NCBI RefSeq assembly: GCF_021044775.1
Contig: NZ_JAJNOQ010000005.1
Location: 1 to 64,000 of the forward strand
Direction: 5' to 3'
Length of the DNA stretch: 64,000 nt
Source of the DNA: Paraeggerthella hominis
GTDB taxonomy: Bacteria > Actinomycetota > Coriobacteriia > Coriobacteriales > Eggerthellaceae
The notes below the pieces were generated by a model. It was not told the origin of the DNA, ran no database searches, and saw nothing but the letters and a program-made list of their open reading frames with translations. Made by a program: the position numbers and the translations under genes. Shown piece by piece: positions 7,862 through 16,266 of the stretch. Positions within the stretch are counted from its first letter, which is position 1, and each line of letters begins with the position of its first letter.

Positions 7862-8974
7862 TCACCGCTCTTTGCGTACGAACTTCTTTATGAGACATTC
7901 AGCTTCCTCAAATCCGGAAACTACGCAAGAATCGGGCCTCGAAATCGTCTCTGAACAACCTCCCGTGTTATAGGTAATAACGGGAGTTCCGCATGCTTCA
8001 GCCTCAAGGTTAACCGTAGGATAGTTGTCTTCCATCGTAGGATTGAAGAATAAGTCCGCTGCTGTATATATTTCAGCCAGTTCGCGTTGAGAATCCGTTC
8101 TAGGAAGCGCGATCACATCGCATCCAACCGATTGTGCTTGTTTTTTATCAAGACCAACAAGCACAACAGCAAATGACCCATCAAGCTTTTGGGAAAGGGT
8201 CAAAAAATCACTTAAACCTTTGCGCAGAGTCCAAGGCGATGCAACTCCGAGAACCACAGTCTTCTCTTCTAAACCATGCTTGAATCGAAAATCGCTAGCA
8301 GTGGGCTTGAAGATGCCTCTATCAATTTCATTGTGATTAACTTCGGTCCTATAACAACCCAAAAAACTCTGCCCAACTAAATCCGCCAACCATTCGGAAG
8401 GCGTAACTATCGTCATACGAGAAGAAGGGATGCTCGTAAACGCGTTTTTCTTTTCAGTAAAATTCCTTGAGCAGTTTCGCTTGCAATACGTTTTTGGATA
8501 AGTATCTAACTGTGGGCATTCCCCAACGCGTGCACAATGAGACTTCCATTGCTCACACTGCGCATATGTAAAATACGCACAGTGACCAGTAAACGCCCAA
8601 CAATCATGCAGCGTCCATTTTACCTGGCACCTATGCCCTGCAAGCCATCCGAAAAGCATTTCGAGATTAATGTAATACCCATGGATATTATGCAAGTGCA
8701 CCACGTCGGGGTCGATCTGATCTAGCTTCTCAATCAACCTCTTCGTATCAAGTTTTGAGTAGAAACCAGCTCTATCAAACAGTCTAGCCTTCACTCCATG
8801 GCTGAGATAGCCAAGCTTTGTCGCACAGCATTGCTCATGGTCGCTAATCGACTCATGCCTGCGTCCCCAAAAAATATATGAATCATGGCCCTCTTGCATA
8901 AGCTGATTGTGCAAGTTTTTCATAATGGTTCCCGTAGAACCGTTATAGAAGCTGTTTATCTGAACATATCGCAT
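7862..8974 (-). CDS. GT4-family glycosyltransferase with cysteine-rich insert
   Basis: 370-residue glycosyltransferase of a GT4 subgroup found in exopolysaccharide clusters. The N-terminal half has VVHLHNIHGYYINL and TLHDCWAFTGHCAYF, followed by a cluster of cysteines (125, 132, 140, 147, 153, 164, 168) around the GECPQLDTYP motif. The C-terminal half has VASPWTLRKGLSDF and LEAEACGTPVITYNTGG. The cysteine pattern is a recurring feature of this subgroup and may bind metal or form a structural element; that is inference. The start is 4 bases downstream of the capG stop. This is also where base composition falls sharply from the GC-rich capEFG block to AT-rich sequence. Confidence 0.88.
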   Translation of the reverse strand: MRYVQINSFYNGSTGTIMKNLHNQLMQEGHDSYIFWGRRHESISDHEQCCATKLGYLSHGVKARLFDRAGFYSKLDTKRLIEKLDQIDPDVVHLHNIHGYYINLEMLFGWLAGHRCQVKWTLHDCWAFTGHCAYFTYAQCEQWKSHCARVGECPQLDTYPKTYCKRNCSRNFTEKKNAFTSIPSSRMTIVTPSEWLADLVGQSFLGCYRTEVNHNEIDRGIFKPTASDFRFKHGLEEKTVVLGVASPWTLRKGLSDFLTLSQKLDGSFAVVLVGLDKKQAQSVGCDVIALPRTDSQRELAEIYTAADLFFNPTMEDNYPTVNLEAEACGTPVITYNTGGCSETISRPDSCVVSGFEEAECLIKKFVRKER

Positions 8975-8978
8975 GAAG

Positions 8979-10139
8979 TTAGTTCTTCCTCCATACCATC
9001 TTGTTCACTACACCAACATAAGACTGAATGATCTTTACAACCTTGTCCGAAACGTTCTCATCGACGTAATTGGGAACAGGAAGGCCATGGCTCCCGTCAG
9101 CTTCCATGGAAACAGCCACATCAACCGCCTGCAAAAGACCTCTTTCGTCAATTCCGGAAAGAATGAAGCACGCCTTGTCCAACGCCTCAGGACGCTCAGT
9201 GGAAGTGCGAATACACACCGCAGGGAACGGCTGGCCTACACTGCTAAAGAAAGAAGACTCCTCAGGCAGAGTGCCGGAATCACTCACTACGCAGAAGGCG
9301 TTGCACTGCAGACAGTTGTAGTCATGAAATCCCAAAGGCTCATGCCTGATCACGCGCTCGTCTAACATGAAGCCCGAGGCGTCCAGGCGGTTGCGGCTAC
9401 GCGGGTGACAGCTGTAGAGAATGGGCATATCGTACTTCTGAGCCATCTTGTTGACAGCGTTAAACAGGCTCTCAAAGTTCGCTTGCGTATCGATGTTCTC
9501 CTCGCGATGAGCAGAGAGCAGAATGTACTTGCCCTTCTCCAAGCCCAACTTTGCATGGATATTGGATGCGTTGATCTTGTCCAAGTTCTTATGAAGCACT
9601 TCGGCCATAGGAGAACCAGTCACATAGGTGCGCTCTCGCGGCAGGCCGGTTTCTGCAAGATAGCGACGAGCATGCTCGGAGTAGGCCATGTTTACGTCAG
9701 AGATGATATCTACAATTCGACGGTTCGTCTCTTCCGGCAGGCACTCATCCTTGCAGCGATTGCCAGCCTCCATATGGAAAATGGGGATATGCAGACGCTT
9801 CGCACAAATGACGCTCAAACAACTGTTGGTATCGCCCAACACAAGTACAGCATCAGGCTGAACCTCAACCATTAGCTGGTAACTCTTTGCAATGATGTTG
9901 CCCATGGTTTCGCCGAGGTCATTACCCACGGCCTCCATGTACACCTCGGGATCATCCAGTTCTAAATCATGGAAAAAGACTCCATTCAGGTTGTAATCGT
10001 AGTTCTGGCCTGTATGCGCAAGGAGCACATCGAAGTGCCTGCGGCACTTCTTAATCACTTCGGAAAGGCGGATAATCTCGGGGCGTGTGCCAACGATAAT
10101 AAGCAGCTTAAGCTTACCGTTGTTCTTAAAGGATGCCAT
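8979..10139 (-). CDS. capG: Non-hydrolysing UDP-GlcNAc 2-epimerase family, CapG/FnlC type
   Basis: 386-residue nucleotide-sugar 2-epimerase of the WecB/CapG/FnlC family. Visible motifs are IVGTRPEIIRLSEVI at the N-terminus, VLGDTNSCLSVICAKR, HMEAGNRCKDECLPEETNRR near residue 125-145, SAHREENID and VVSDSGTLPEESSFF. With capE and capF directly upstream, the likely reaction is C2 epimerization giving UDP-N-acetyl-L-fucosamine. WecB-type UDP-ManNAc formation is the alternative, but the gene trio favours the FucNAc pathway. It follows capF closely and shares its higher GC content. Confidence 0.9.
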   Translation of the reverse strand: MASFKNNGKLKLLIIVGTRPEIIRLSEVIKKCRRHFDVLLAHTGQNYDYNLNGVFFHDLELDDPEVYMEAVGNDLGETMGNIIAKSYQLMVEVQPDAVLVLGDTNSCLSVICAKRLHIPIFHMEAGNRCKDECLPEETNRRIVDIISDVNMAYSEHARRYLAETGLPRERTYVTGSPMAEVLHKNLDKINASNIHAKLGLEKGKYILLSAHREENIDTQANFESLFNAVNKMAQKYDMPILYSCHPRSRNRLDASGFMLDERVIRHEPLGFHDYNCLQCNAFCVVSDSGTLPEESSFFSSVGQPFPAVCIRTSTERPEALDKACFILSGIDERGLLQAVDVAVSMEADGSHGLPVPNYVDENVSDKVVKIIQSYVGVVNKMVWRKN

Positions 10140-10142
10140 GGG

Positions 10143-11339
10143 CTAGACCTCCTCATAGAAAGTGTCGGGATGATTGGGGTCGAAAATCTCGTTGCACGTC
10201 ATCACTGTCACAAGGTTTTCAGTCTCAGACAAGTTGATGATATTGTGAGTCCAGCCAGGAATCATGTGAACCGCCTCTATCTTATCGCCAGAGACCTCGA
10301 ACTCCACCATTTCGCCAGTGACGATGTTTCTTTCCTGGATGAGGCCATGGCCAGCAACGACGATGAACAGCTCCCACTTGGAGTTATGCCAATGCTGCCC
10401 CTTGGTGATGCCAGGCTTGGAGATATTGATGGAGACCTGGCCGCAGTCCTCGGTATGGACCAGCTCGGTGAAGCTGCCGCGACCGTCAGCGTTCATCTTC
10501 AACGCGTACTTGAAATCTTCCTTGGGAAGATAAGTCAAGTAGAGCGAATATAGCTTCTTCGCAAAGGAGCCCTCGGGCATCTTGGGCATCAAGAGCGTCC
10601 TAGGCTGCTCCTTGAACTGAAGCAAAAGGTCAACAATCTCGCCCAGAGTCACCTTATGGGTAACCGGAACATAGCAGTAGCGACCATTCTCAGCGAGCAC
10701 TGTATGGGTGTCGATATACTCGCAGTGCTGCTCCTTACCCTCCATCAAATCGAACATTCCCTGCACCAGGTCATCGATGTAGAGAAGCTCCAGCTCGACG
10801 GAACGGTCATTCACGGTATAGGGCTCATCGTTCGCAATGGCCCAACAAAAGGTACTAACAGCAGAGTTGTAGTTGGGGCGCGAATGCCCCATAAGATTCG
10901 TGAAGCGATAGACCGCGACCTTAGCGCCGGTCTCTTGGCCATACTTGAAAAACAGTTCCTCACCCGCAAGCTTGCTGCGCCCGTATTCGCTATCGCCAAA
11001 ACGACCAGAAAGAGTTGCCTGCACGGAAGAAGAGAGCATGATAGGGCAAGCGTTATCCGCCGCTTTTAGCTCATCAAGCAGCTGAGAGGCGAACCCGAAA
11101 TTACCCTTCATGAACTCCTCGGGATCCTTTGGGCGGTTGACGCCAGCGAGATTAAACACAAAGTTCGCCTTCTGGCACCATTCATGCAGCTGCTCGGGAG
11201 TAGAGTCGAGGTCATATTCGTAAATCTCGCCTATCGCCAAATCGGGGCGCGTAAGATCCTTGCCATCGCGAAGGTTGCGCAGATTGTTGCACAGAGCTGT
11301 GCCCACCATCCCCTTCGCGCCGGTAACCAGAATATTCAT
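10143..11339 (-). CDS. capF: CapF/FnlB-type bifunctional SDR-cupin reductase
   Basis: 398 residues from Met3 of the longer frame; this start has AGGA six bases upstream and begins MNILVTGAKGMVGTALC, the Rossmann glycine motif. An extended-SDR domain occupies about residues 1-270, with SSSVQATLSG and YGRSKLAGEE (Tyr/Lys). A C-terminal cupin of about 110 residues contains GITKGQHWHNSKWELFIVV, with His residues suited to metal binding. This two-domain arrangement is characteristic of CapF, which epimerizes at C3 and reduces at C4 in UDP-N-acetyl-L-fucosamine synthesis. It lies between capE and capG with almost no spacing. Confidence 0.92.
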   Translation of the reverse strand: MNILVTGAKGMVGTALCNNLRNLRDGKDLTRPDLAIGEIYEYDLDSTPEQLHEWCQKANFVFNLAGVNRPKDPEEFMKGNFGFASQLLDELKAADNACPIMLSSSVQATLSGRFGDSEYGRSKLAGEELFFKYGQETGAKVAVYRFTNLMGHSRPNYNSAVSTFCWAIANDEPYTVNDRSVELELLYIDDLVQGMFDLMEGKEQHCEYIDTHTVLAENGRYCYVPVTHKVTLGEIVDLLLQFKEQPRTLLMPKMPEGSFAKKLYSLYLTYLPKEDFKYALKMNADGRGSFTELVHTEDCGQVSINISKPGITKGQHWHNSKWELFIVVAGHGLIQERNIVTGEMVEFEVSGDKIEAVHMIPGWTHNIINLSETENLVTVMTCNEIFDPNHPDTFYEEV

Positions 11340-11347
11340 GGCCATTC

Positions 11348-12409
11348 CTACTGCACCGCCTCGGACTCGCGACCCTCCATGGCCAACTGCACATATTCTG
11401 CCGTTTTGATCTTCTCGACAGTACCAGGAATGTCAAGGCGTTCAGTGTTATGGGAGGTATACGCCTCATCAGCCTGAGTCTTAACGTCGCCCTTGGCTAC
11501 GAACTTGTCGTAGTTCAAGTCGCGAGTGTCCGCATGGACACGGAAGTACTCTCCCATGTCCTCAGCGCACAGACGCTCCTCGCAAGTCATGAGGGTCTCG
11601 TAAAGCTTCTCGCCGTGGCGCGTGCCGATGACCTGCGTGCCGGTGCGACCGAACACTTCCTGGACGGCTTCAGCGAGATCGCCGATAGTAGCCGCAGGAG
11701 CCTTCTGGATGAAAAGGTCACCAGGATTTGCGTGTTGAAAGGCAAAGCAGACCAAATCAACCGCCTCGTCAAGGTTCATGAGGAAGCGGGTCATGTTCGG
11801 ATCGGTGACGGTCAGGGGCTCACCCTTGCGGATTCGGTCGATGAATAGCGGGATGACGGAGCCGCGTGAGCACATGACGTTGCCGTAGCGGGTGCAGCAG
11901 ATCGTGGTGCGTCCTGCGCCATTGCGGGCATTCGCATAGATGATGGATTCCATCATCGCCTTGGACTTGCCCATAGCGTTGATGGGGTAGGCAGCCTTGT
12001 CGGTGGACAGGCACACCACGCGATCTACGCCTTCTGCAATCGCAGCATGGAGGACGTTGTCGGTGCCAATCACGTTTGTCTTTACGGCTTCCATCGGAAA
12101 AAACTCGCAAGAAGGCACTTGCTTCAAAGCCGCAGCATGAAAAATATAGTCAACACCGTGCATCGCATCGCGAACAGATTGCGCATCACGCACGTCACCA
12201 ATAAAGAATCGCACCTTCGCAGCCATTTCAGGGGATGTCGCTTGAAGACGATGACGCATATCATCTTGTTTCTTCTCATCCCGGCTAAAAATTCGTATCT
12301 CGCCAATATCACTATGCAAAAAATGCTTAAGGACGGTGGAACCAAACGACCCCGTACCGCCCGTAATCATCAAAGTCTTGTCAGCAAATGCAGTCATGTC
12401 TGTAGACAT
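11348..12409 (-). CDS. capE: UDP-GlcNAc 4,6-dehydratase/5-epimerase, CapE/FnlA type
   Basis: 353-residue SDR that begins the UDP-L-FucNAc pathway from UDP-GlcNAc. MITGGTGSFGSTVLKHFL holds the nucleotide-binding glycine motif, IFSRDEKKQDDMRH is the typical cofactor-specificity segment, and AAALKQVP and STDKAAYPINAMGKSKAMME follow, with Met in place of the usual SDR Tyr and Lys retained, as in this subfamily. The start has GAGGG upstream. The 5' end (about 12120-12420) is visibly more AT-rich than the rest of the gene, which may mark a recombination point inside the gene. Confidence 0.92.
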   Translation of the reverse strand: MSTDMTAFADKTLMITGGTGSFGSTVLKHFLHSDIGEIRIFSRDEKKQDDMRHRLQATSPEMAAKVRFFIGDVRDAQSVRDAMHGVDYIFHAAALKQVPSCEFFPMEAVKTNVIGTDNVLHAAIAEGVDRVVCLSTDKAAYPINAMGKSKAMMESIIYANARNGAGRTTICCTRYGNVMCSRGSVIPLFIDRIRKGEPLTVTDPNMTRFLMNLDEAVDLVCFAFQHANPGDLFIQKAPAATIGDLAEAVQEVFGRTGTQVIGTRHGEKLYETLMTCEERLCAEDMGEYFRVHADTRDLNYDKFVAKGDVKTQADEAYTSHNTERLDIPGTVEKIKTAEYVQLAMEGRESEAVQ

Positions 12410-12424
12410 AATTCCCTCACATAC

Positions 12425-13189
12425 CTATTTCGGTTGAGATTTCATTATCAAATAAGCAATGAATTTTGTATTCGTTATTGCATATCTTTTAAATAAGCGC
12501 TTCGGCTCCTGAATCAAGCGATACAGCCATTCCAAACTTAGGTTCTGCATCCAAGCTGGAGCTTCCGGAGTAATGTTGGCGAGAATGTTAAAAGCACCAC
12601 CAACACCAATCATCACGCAATTTGTTTTTCCCTTCAGCCTGTAGCAAAGCTCTTCTTGCCTTGGAGCCCCAATTGCAATCCATGCATAGTCTGCTTTCGC
12701 CGAATCAATCCTGTCGGCCAAATCAGATTCTTCCGCATCGCTCATCGGCCTAAACACAGAAGGTTCATATCCTGCTATCTCGATGTCGGGATAAGCACAC
12801 TTGAGCTCACCTATCAGAGTGTTTAGATTCTCTTCGGTGTTTCCGTAGAAGTAGTGCCTCTTCCCACGAGCTTTTTTGGACATGAATAACTCACGCATTA
12901 AGTCTGGACCCGTCACTCTATCCATTGTCGGAACTTGTTTCTTGCCAACGAGAGACAGGGGCTTCCCGTCGGGAACCGACAAGACCGATGAAGACTGCAC
13001 TTTCATATATTCAGGATTATCATGCGCCAAAACCGTCGTATGAACGTTTGACACGCATACATACTCCCCCCTGAGAGAGTCGAGCTCGTCAGTCAGCAGG
13101 TCAATGCATTCAACCATATTCACAGCGCTAATCGGAACGCCAATCACGTCAACGCGGCGCAAACGCTTATCTCCAGAATCTATAGCCAT
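12425..13189 (-). CDS. WecG/TagA/CpsF family glycosyltransferase (GT26)
   Basis: 254 residues from the ATG at 13187-13189, chosen because it follows an AGG at good spacing and lies after the stop of the upstream gene; a longer frame starting at 13225 would overlap that gene. The family pattern is clear: RVDVIGVPISAVNM, PDGKPLSLVGKK, RVTGPDLMRELF, YAWIAIGAPRQEE, CVMIGVGGAFN and the C-terminal APAWMQNLSLEWLYRL followed by P-KRLFKRY. GT26 enzymes add N-acetylmannosamine(uronate) or related sugars to a polyprenyl-diphosphate-linked sugar. As it follows the initiating transferase, it probably adds the second sugar. Its AT-richness differs from capEFG next door. Confidence 0.9.
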   Translation of the reverse strand: MAIDSGDKRLRRVDVIGVPISAVNMVECIDLLTDELDSLRGEYVCVSNVHTTVLAHDNPEYMKVQSSSVLSVPDGKPLSLVGKKQVPTMDRVTGPDLMRELFMSKKARGKRHYFYGNTEENLNTLIGELKCAYPDIEIAGYEPSVFRPMSDAEESDLADRIDSAKADYAWIAIGAPRQEELCYRLKGKTNCVMIGVGGAFNILANITPEAPAWMQNLSLEWLYRLIQEPKRLFKRYAITNTKFIAYLIMKSQPK

Positions 13190-13197
13190 GCCGTTAC

Positions 13198-14025
13198 CTA
13201 ACTTCCCTGGGCAGTCAATACGCATCCTATTGTCTGAATAATCAACTTAACATCCGCCCAGACGCTGCATTGCTTGATGTACAACAAGTCCAAATCAATC
13301 CATTCTTCGAAAGTAATGGAATCTCTATTCCGCCTCGTTTGCCAATAGCAAGTAATACCAGGCTTTATCAGGAGGCGCTGTCGCTGATAATCAGTGTAGG
13401 TTGCCACTTCTTTTGGCAATGCGGGACGGGGTCCGACGACCCCCATATCCCCAACAAATACATTGATGAACTGAGGAAGTTCATCCAAACTAAGCTTGCG
13501 AAGCCACTTGCCAACGCGAGTGATTCGCGGGTCGAGGGCTATCTTGAACACCGGTCCCGTCTTCTCGTTGAGCTGCATAAGTTCATCGAGGCGGGACTCC
13601 GCATCGGAATACATACTGCGGAACTTCCACATCATGAAACGCGTACCGTTCTTGCCGACGCGCTCCTGCTTGAAGATGACTGGCCCCTTCGGATCGTCTA
13701 TCTTGATGGCGATAGCGATGATTGCAAACAGCCAACAAAATAGAATCAGCACTGTTAGGCTGAACACGATGTCAAAAGCACATTTAACAAAGCGGTAAAA
13801 CCAGCGTTCCTCGTCGATACGACGGGCGACCTCGTAGACCTCAGGATCTGGCGGAAGCTCACTTTCCGCCTCCTCCTCGGCCATGTCGTAAACGAGGTTT
13901 CCATGCATGGTCTTCTCGGGCACGTCAGAATCAGCAGTACTAAAGTCCACGTCGATTACACGCGTATCTACAACCGCCTCTTCTGCAGCGTCTAGTGCTA
14001 TTGCGTTTTCAGAATACGTAGTCAT
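13198..14025 (-). CDS. Initiating sugar-phosphate transferase (polyprenyl-P glycosylphosphotransferase)
   Basis: 275 residues, bacterial sugar transferase family (PF02397). An acidic N-terminal tail of about 75 residues precedes one hydrophobic segment (about 82-108). The catalytic core then has FKQERVGKNG, MMWKFRSM, SLDELPQFINVFVGDMGVVG with the Asp-Glu dyad at about 181-182, and GPRP, ending with GITCYWQTRRN. It starts glycan assembly by moving a sugar-1-phosphate onto undecaprenyl phosphate at the inner membrane face. The first 180 residues are closely similar to the truncated copy at 14062-14883, so the two are recent paralogues or recombination partners. Confidence 0.93.
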   Translation of the reverse strand: MTTYSENAIALDAAEEAVVDTRVIDVDFSTADSDVPEKTMHGNLVYDMAEEEAESELPPDPEVYEVARRIDEERWFYRFVKCAFDIVFSLTVLILFCWLFAIIAIAIKIDDPKGPVIFKQERVGKNGTRFMMWKFRSMYSDAESRLDELMQLNEKTGPVFKIALDPRITRVGKWLRKLSLDELPQFINVFVGDMGVVGPRPALPKEVATYTDYQRQRLLIKPGITCYWQTRRNRDSITFEEWIDLDLLYIKQCSVWADVKLIIQTIGCVLTAQGS

Positions 14026-14055
14026 ATGTGCTAATTCACCGCTTCTGCAACTAAG

Positions 14056-14126
14056 CTATGGCTAGGCAGCCATAGACTCGCAATGGCAGGGCAATGGAAG
14101 TCCCCCCCCCCCCCATGAAATGGGGG
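14056..14126. repeat. Two hairpins and a 13-C tract between the paired sugar transferases
   Basis: CTATGGCT (14056-14063) pairs with AGCCATAG (14068-14075) and covers the stop codon of the truncated transferase. Then comes an uninterrupted run of 13 C at 14102-14114, whose end together with GGGGG at 14122-14126 forms CCCCCATGAAATGGGGG. On the coding (minus) strand the tract is 13 G and is read as Gly codons in the tail of the truncated frame. Such tracts are prone to slippage. Confidence 0.7.
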
Positions 14127-14883
14127 CACTTTTACGTTCTGCAAAAAAGTTCGTGGTTGCAGGGGTATGTGATGAAAGATTTTTGAAAGAATTTTTCAGC
14201 AGGTTTCGCAGGCTGCTGATTGCTATCTTTACCTGCGAAAACACTGCCGAAATCTCGGTCATCTTAGGCGGGAAAACCGATGCTACAGCAGGGCCGAAAC
14301 TTGACCTTCTGGCTGTGGCATCTATTATGCGCGAAGCAATGCGCGGGTCCTTGGAGATCTTGAACACCGGACCCGTCTTCTCGTTGAGCTGCAGCAGGTC
14401 GTCCAGCTGCCCTTCCGCGTTCACGTACATGCTGCGGAACTTCCACATCATGAAGCGCTCGCCGTTCTTGCCGACGCGCTCCTGCTTGAAGAAGACGGGG
14501 CCGGACGGGTCGTCGATCTTGATCGCCATCGCGATCAAGGCGTAAAGCCAGCAGAACAGGACGAGGACCGTCGCGCTGAACACGATGTCGAACGCGCGCT
14601 TGGCGAACCGGTAGGCCCAGCGCTCCTCGTCGATGCGGCGCGCGGCTTCGTAGACCTCCGGGTCGGGCAGGCCCTCATCCCCAACCCCCGCGCTCGTCCT
14701 TACATAACCGCGATTATCAGACTTTTCGTCGAGCGGTTTGCTCGTATTCGCGTCGGAAGCCCCCGCTTCCGTCACCTCGACGCACCCGGCGACAATCCCC
14801 TCGCTTGCAAGCACAGCCACTCCCCCATCGGCTAGCGTCTCTATTGATTTGTCAGGATCGTTTTTGAACAATTTCCAATCCAA
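14062..14883 (-). pseudogene. Truncated initiating sugar transferase (dead paralogue)
   Basis: The reading frame encodes 273 residues. Residues 66-182 match the intact neighbour nearly position for position (DPEVYEAARRIDEERW, AIKIDDPSGPVFFKQERVG, LNEKTGPVFKISKDPRI). After DPRI, at about base 14338, similarity stops abruptly. The remaining 91 residues are unrelated, low-complexity translation of more AT-rich DNA and end across the 13-G tract. The Asp-Glu catalytic dyad, GPRP and the C-terminus are missing, so the product cannot be an active transferase. The start overlaps the end of the antiterminator gene by 32 bases. It looks like the scar of a capsule-exchange event in which a new transferase was inserted next to the old one. 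Confidence 0.85.
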
Positions 14884-15364
14884 CTTTGACGGTTTTCGTT
14901 CTGCCCATAATCTCGATGTCCAAGTAGGCCAGCCGCTTGTGGCGGTCTATCTTCTTGATCAAACCCGTCTGATGCATAAGCGGGCCGTTGAGGATCACGA
15001 TTTGGTCGCCTTCTATCACACCGCTCGAAAACTCGATCACGCGCTGATCGGGTTTCGTGAATGCGTTGATGAAGGCAACTTCCTGATCATTCAGGGGAAT
15101 GAACACATCGTTGTTGGAAAGAAGTCGCGTGAACTTGGGGATATCCCGTAAAGCGACTTTCAACTTGTTAGGTTTATCGCTTACTACAAATATATACCCA
15201 GGGAGCAGCACCTCTTGCGATGTGCGCCACTCCCCTTTGATGCGTTTCTTCACCTCATAGCGAGGTATGAACGATTCTTCGATAAGGCCCGGCTCGACCA
15301 GCTTTTGCATCAAGTCAAGCACGTGCTTTTCCTGGCCGCCGATGGTTTGCACAACATACCACAT
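14852..15364 (-). CDS. loaP: LoaP/UpxY-type NusG paralogue (processive antiterminator)
   Basis: 170-residue NusG-family protein. The N-terminal NGN domain starts MWYVVQTIGGQEKHVLDLMQ and contains FIPRYEVKKRIKGEWR and LLPGYIFVV, the RNA-polymerase-binding core. A C-terminal KOW segment contains VIEGDQIVILNGPLMHQTGLI. Specialized NusG paralogues of this type (LoaP in Firmicutes, UpxY in Bacteroides, RfaH in Proteobacteria) let polymerase read through long glycan or natural-product operons. It sits between the regulatory cps genes and the glycan-building genes, as expected for such a regulator. The assignment to LoaP rather than UpxY rests on the Gram-positive context. Its operon probably carries the cognate leader element; see 15365-15612. 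Confidence 0.88.
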   Translation of the reverse strand: MWYVVQTIGGQEKHVLDLMQKLVEPGLIEESFIPRYEVKKRIKGEWRTSQEVLLPGYIFVVSDKPNKLKVALRDIPKFTRLLSNNDVFIPLNDQEVAFINAFTKPDQRVIEFSSGVIEGDQIVILNGPLMHQTGLIKKIDRHKRLAYLDIEIMGRTKTVKVGLEIVQKRS

Positions 15365-15612
15365 GCCACCACCTCCCCGGTCAAAACGGTAAAGACATAG
15401 CTTCGCCCCGACCTTTCGACCGAAGGCTACAACAACGATATGTTCTCCTGATTGATCCGGAACGCGCTCCCAGCGACGATCCCGCTTTCCTCAAGATATG
15501 GCAGCCGCATCAGCACCCAAGCGCTTCGCAGCCGGTTGCCGCTTTCGCGGCGGTTGCAGTTTCCTGCTGTTAGACCTCCCTTTTCAGGAGAGCTAGCAGA
15601 AGGAAGCTGCTT
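15365..15612 (-). promoter_or_regulatory. Leader region upstream of the antiterminator gene
   Basis: A 248-base gap separates cpsB from loaP, the only long gap inside the capsule operon. On the minus strand it holds a GCCGC-GAAA-GCGGC hairpin (15538-15551) with a GNRA tetraloop, and further GC-rich complementary stretches up to about 15500. LoaP-type proteins are known to act through a hairpin in the nascent leader RNA, so this is a candidate recognition element. It may also contain a second promoter. No T-run terminator was seen. Function is inferred from position and structure. Confidence 0.45.
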
Positions 15613-16266
15613 CTAAATACGGGCGTGAGCTCCACGCGTCCGGTAGTTCTTCCTGGCCTCCGCCAAATACCCGTAATGCTCAACGCGGTGAGCGTCACTG
15701 GCAATGTACGAGTACAGGTTCTCGTCGAACAGCCGCTTCGCGGGCTTTCGTTCGGCGCCCATCCTGCCGCCAGCAACGAAGTCCGCAGAAGCTTGCAGCT
15801 TACAGCCCTTCTTCACCAGCCTTCGCGCCACCTCGACATCCTCCTGAATGGCCTTGTAGCGCTCGGGATGCGCGATGATCACCTGAAAGCCCTTGCCCTG
15901 CAGCTCGTAGATGGTTCGCTCGTACACCTCGAAGTCGGGCTTGCGAGCCCGCGTGGAAAGCTCCAGCAGAAACTCGTTGGTCCCATCGAAGCACAGACGG
16001 TCGGCCCACTCCATGCCCAAATCCATGAGCTTGGCATGGTTCACTTCGAAGCCCATGGTCAGCGGAAAGCCGCCCGCGTGCGCCACCAGCAGCTCGTAAG
16101 CATCCCACATGGCGTCGTAGTCGAAATACGGATCGCGGCAATGAGGCGTGCATACGATAGACGTAACGCCCGCAGCTTGAGCGGCGTCCAACATGGCAAG
16201 CGACTCGTTCAGGTCGCGCGCGCCGTCGTCAACGCCGGGAAGGATATGGCAGTGCATGTCCCTCAT
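15613..16266 (-). CDS. cpsB: CpsB/CapC-type PHP-domain tyrosine phosphatase
   Basis: 217 residues, manganese-dependent PHP-family protein-tyrosine phosphatase of Gram-positive capsule operons. The metal-binding start MRDMHCHILPGVDDGARD (His5, His7, Asp residues) is followed by VCTPHCRDPY, EVNHAK, VIIAHPERYKAI and SDAHRVEHYG, which supply the remaining His and Asp ligands. Its likely substrate is the tyrosine-rich tail of the adjacent CpsD kinase, whose gene overlaps its start by 4 bases. Together they control chain length and export. Confidence 0.92.
   Translation of the reverse strand: MRDMHCHILPGVDDGARDLNESLAMLDAAQAAGVTSIVCTPHCRDPYFDYDAMWDAYELLVAHAGGFPLTMGFEVNHAKLMDLGMEWADRLCFDGTNEFLLELSTRARKPDFEVYERTIYELQGKGFQVIIAHPERYKAIQEDVEVARRLVKKGCKLQASADFVAGGRMGAERKPAKRLFDENLYSYIASDAHRVEHYGYLAEARKNYRTRGAHARI

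Noticed and set aside
14062..14883. Functional second initiating transferase with a new C-terminal domain
   Set aside because: Similarity stops before the catalytic Asp-Glu dyad, and the remainder is AT-rich noncoding-type sequence ending in a homopolymer.
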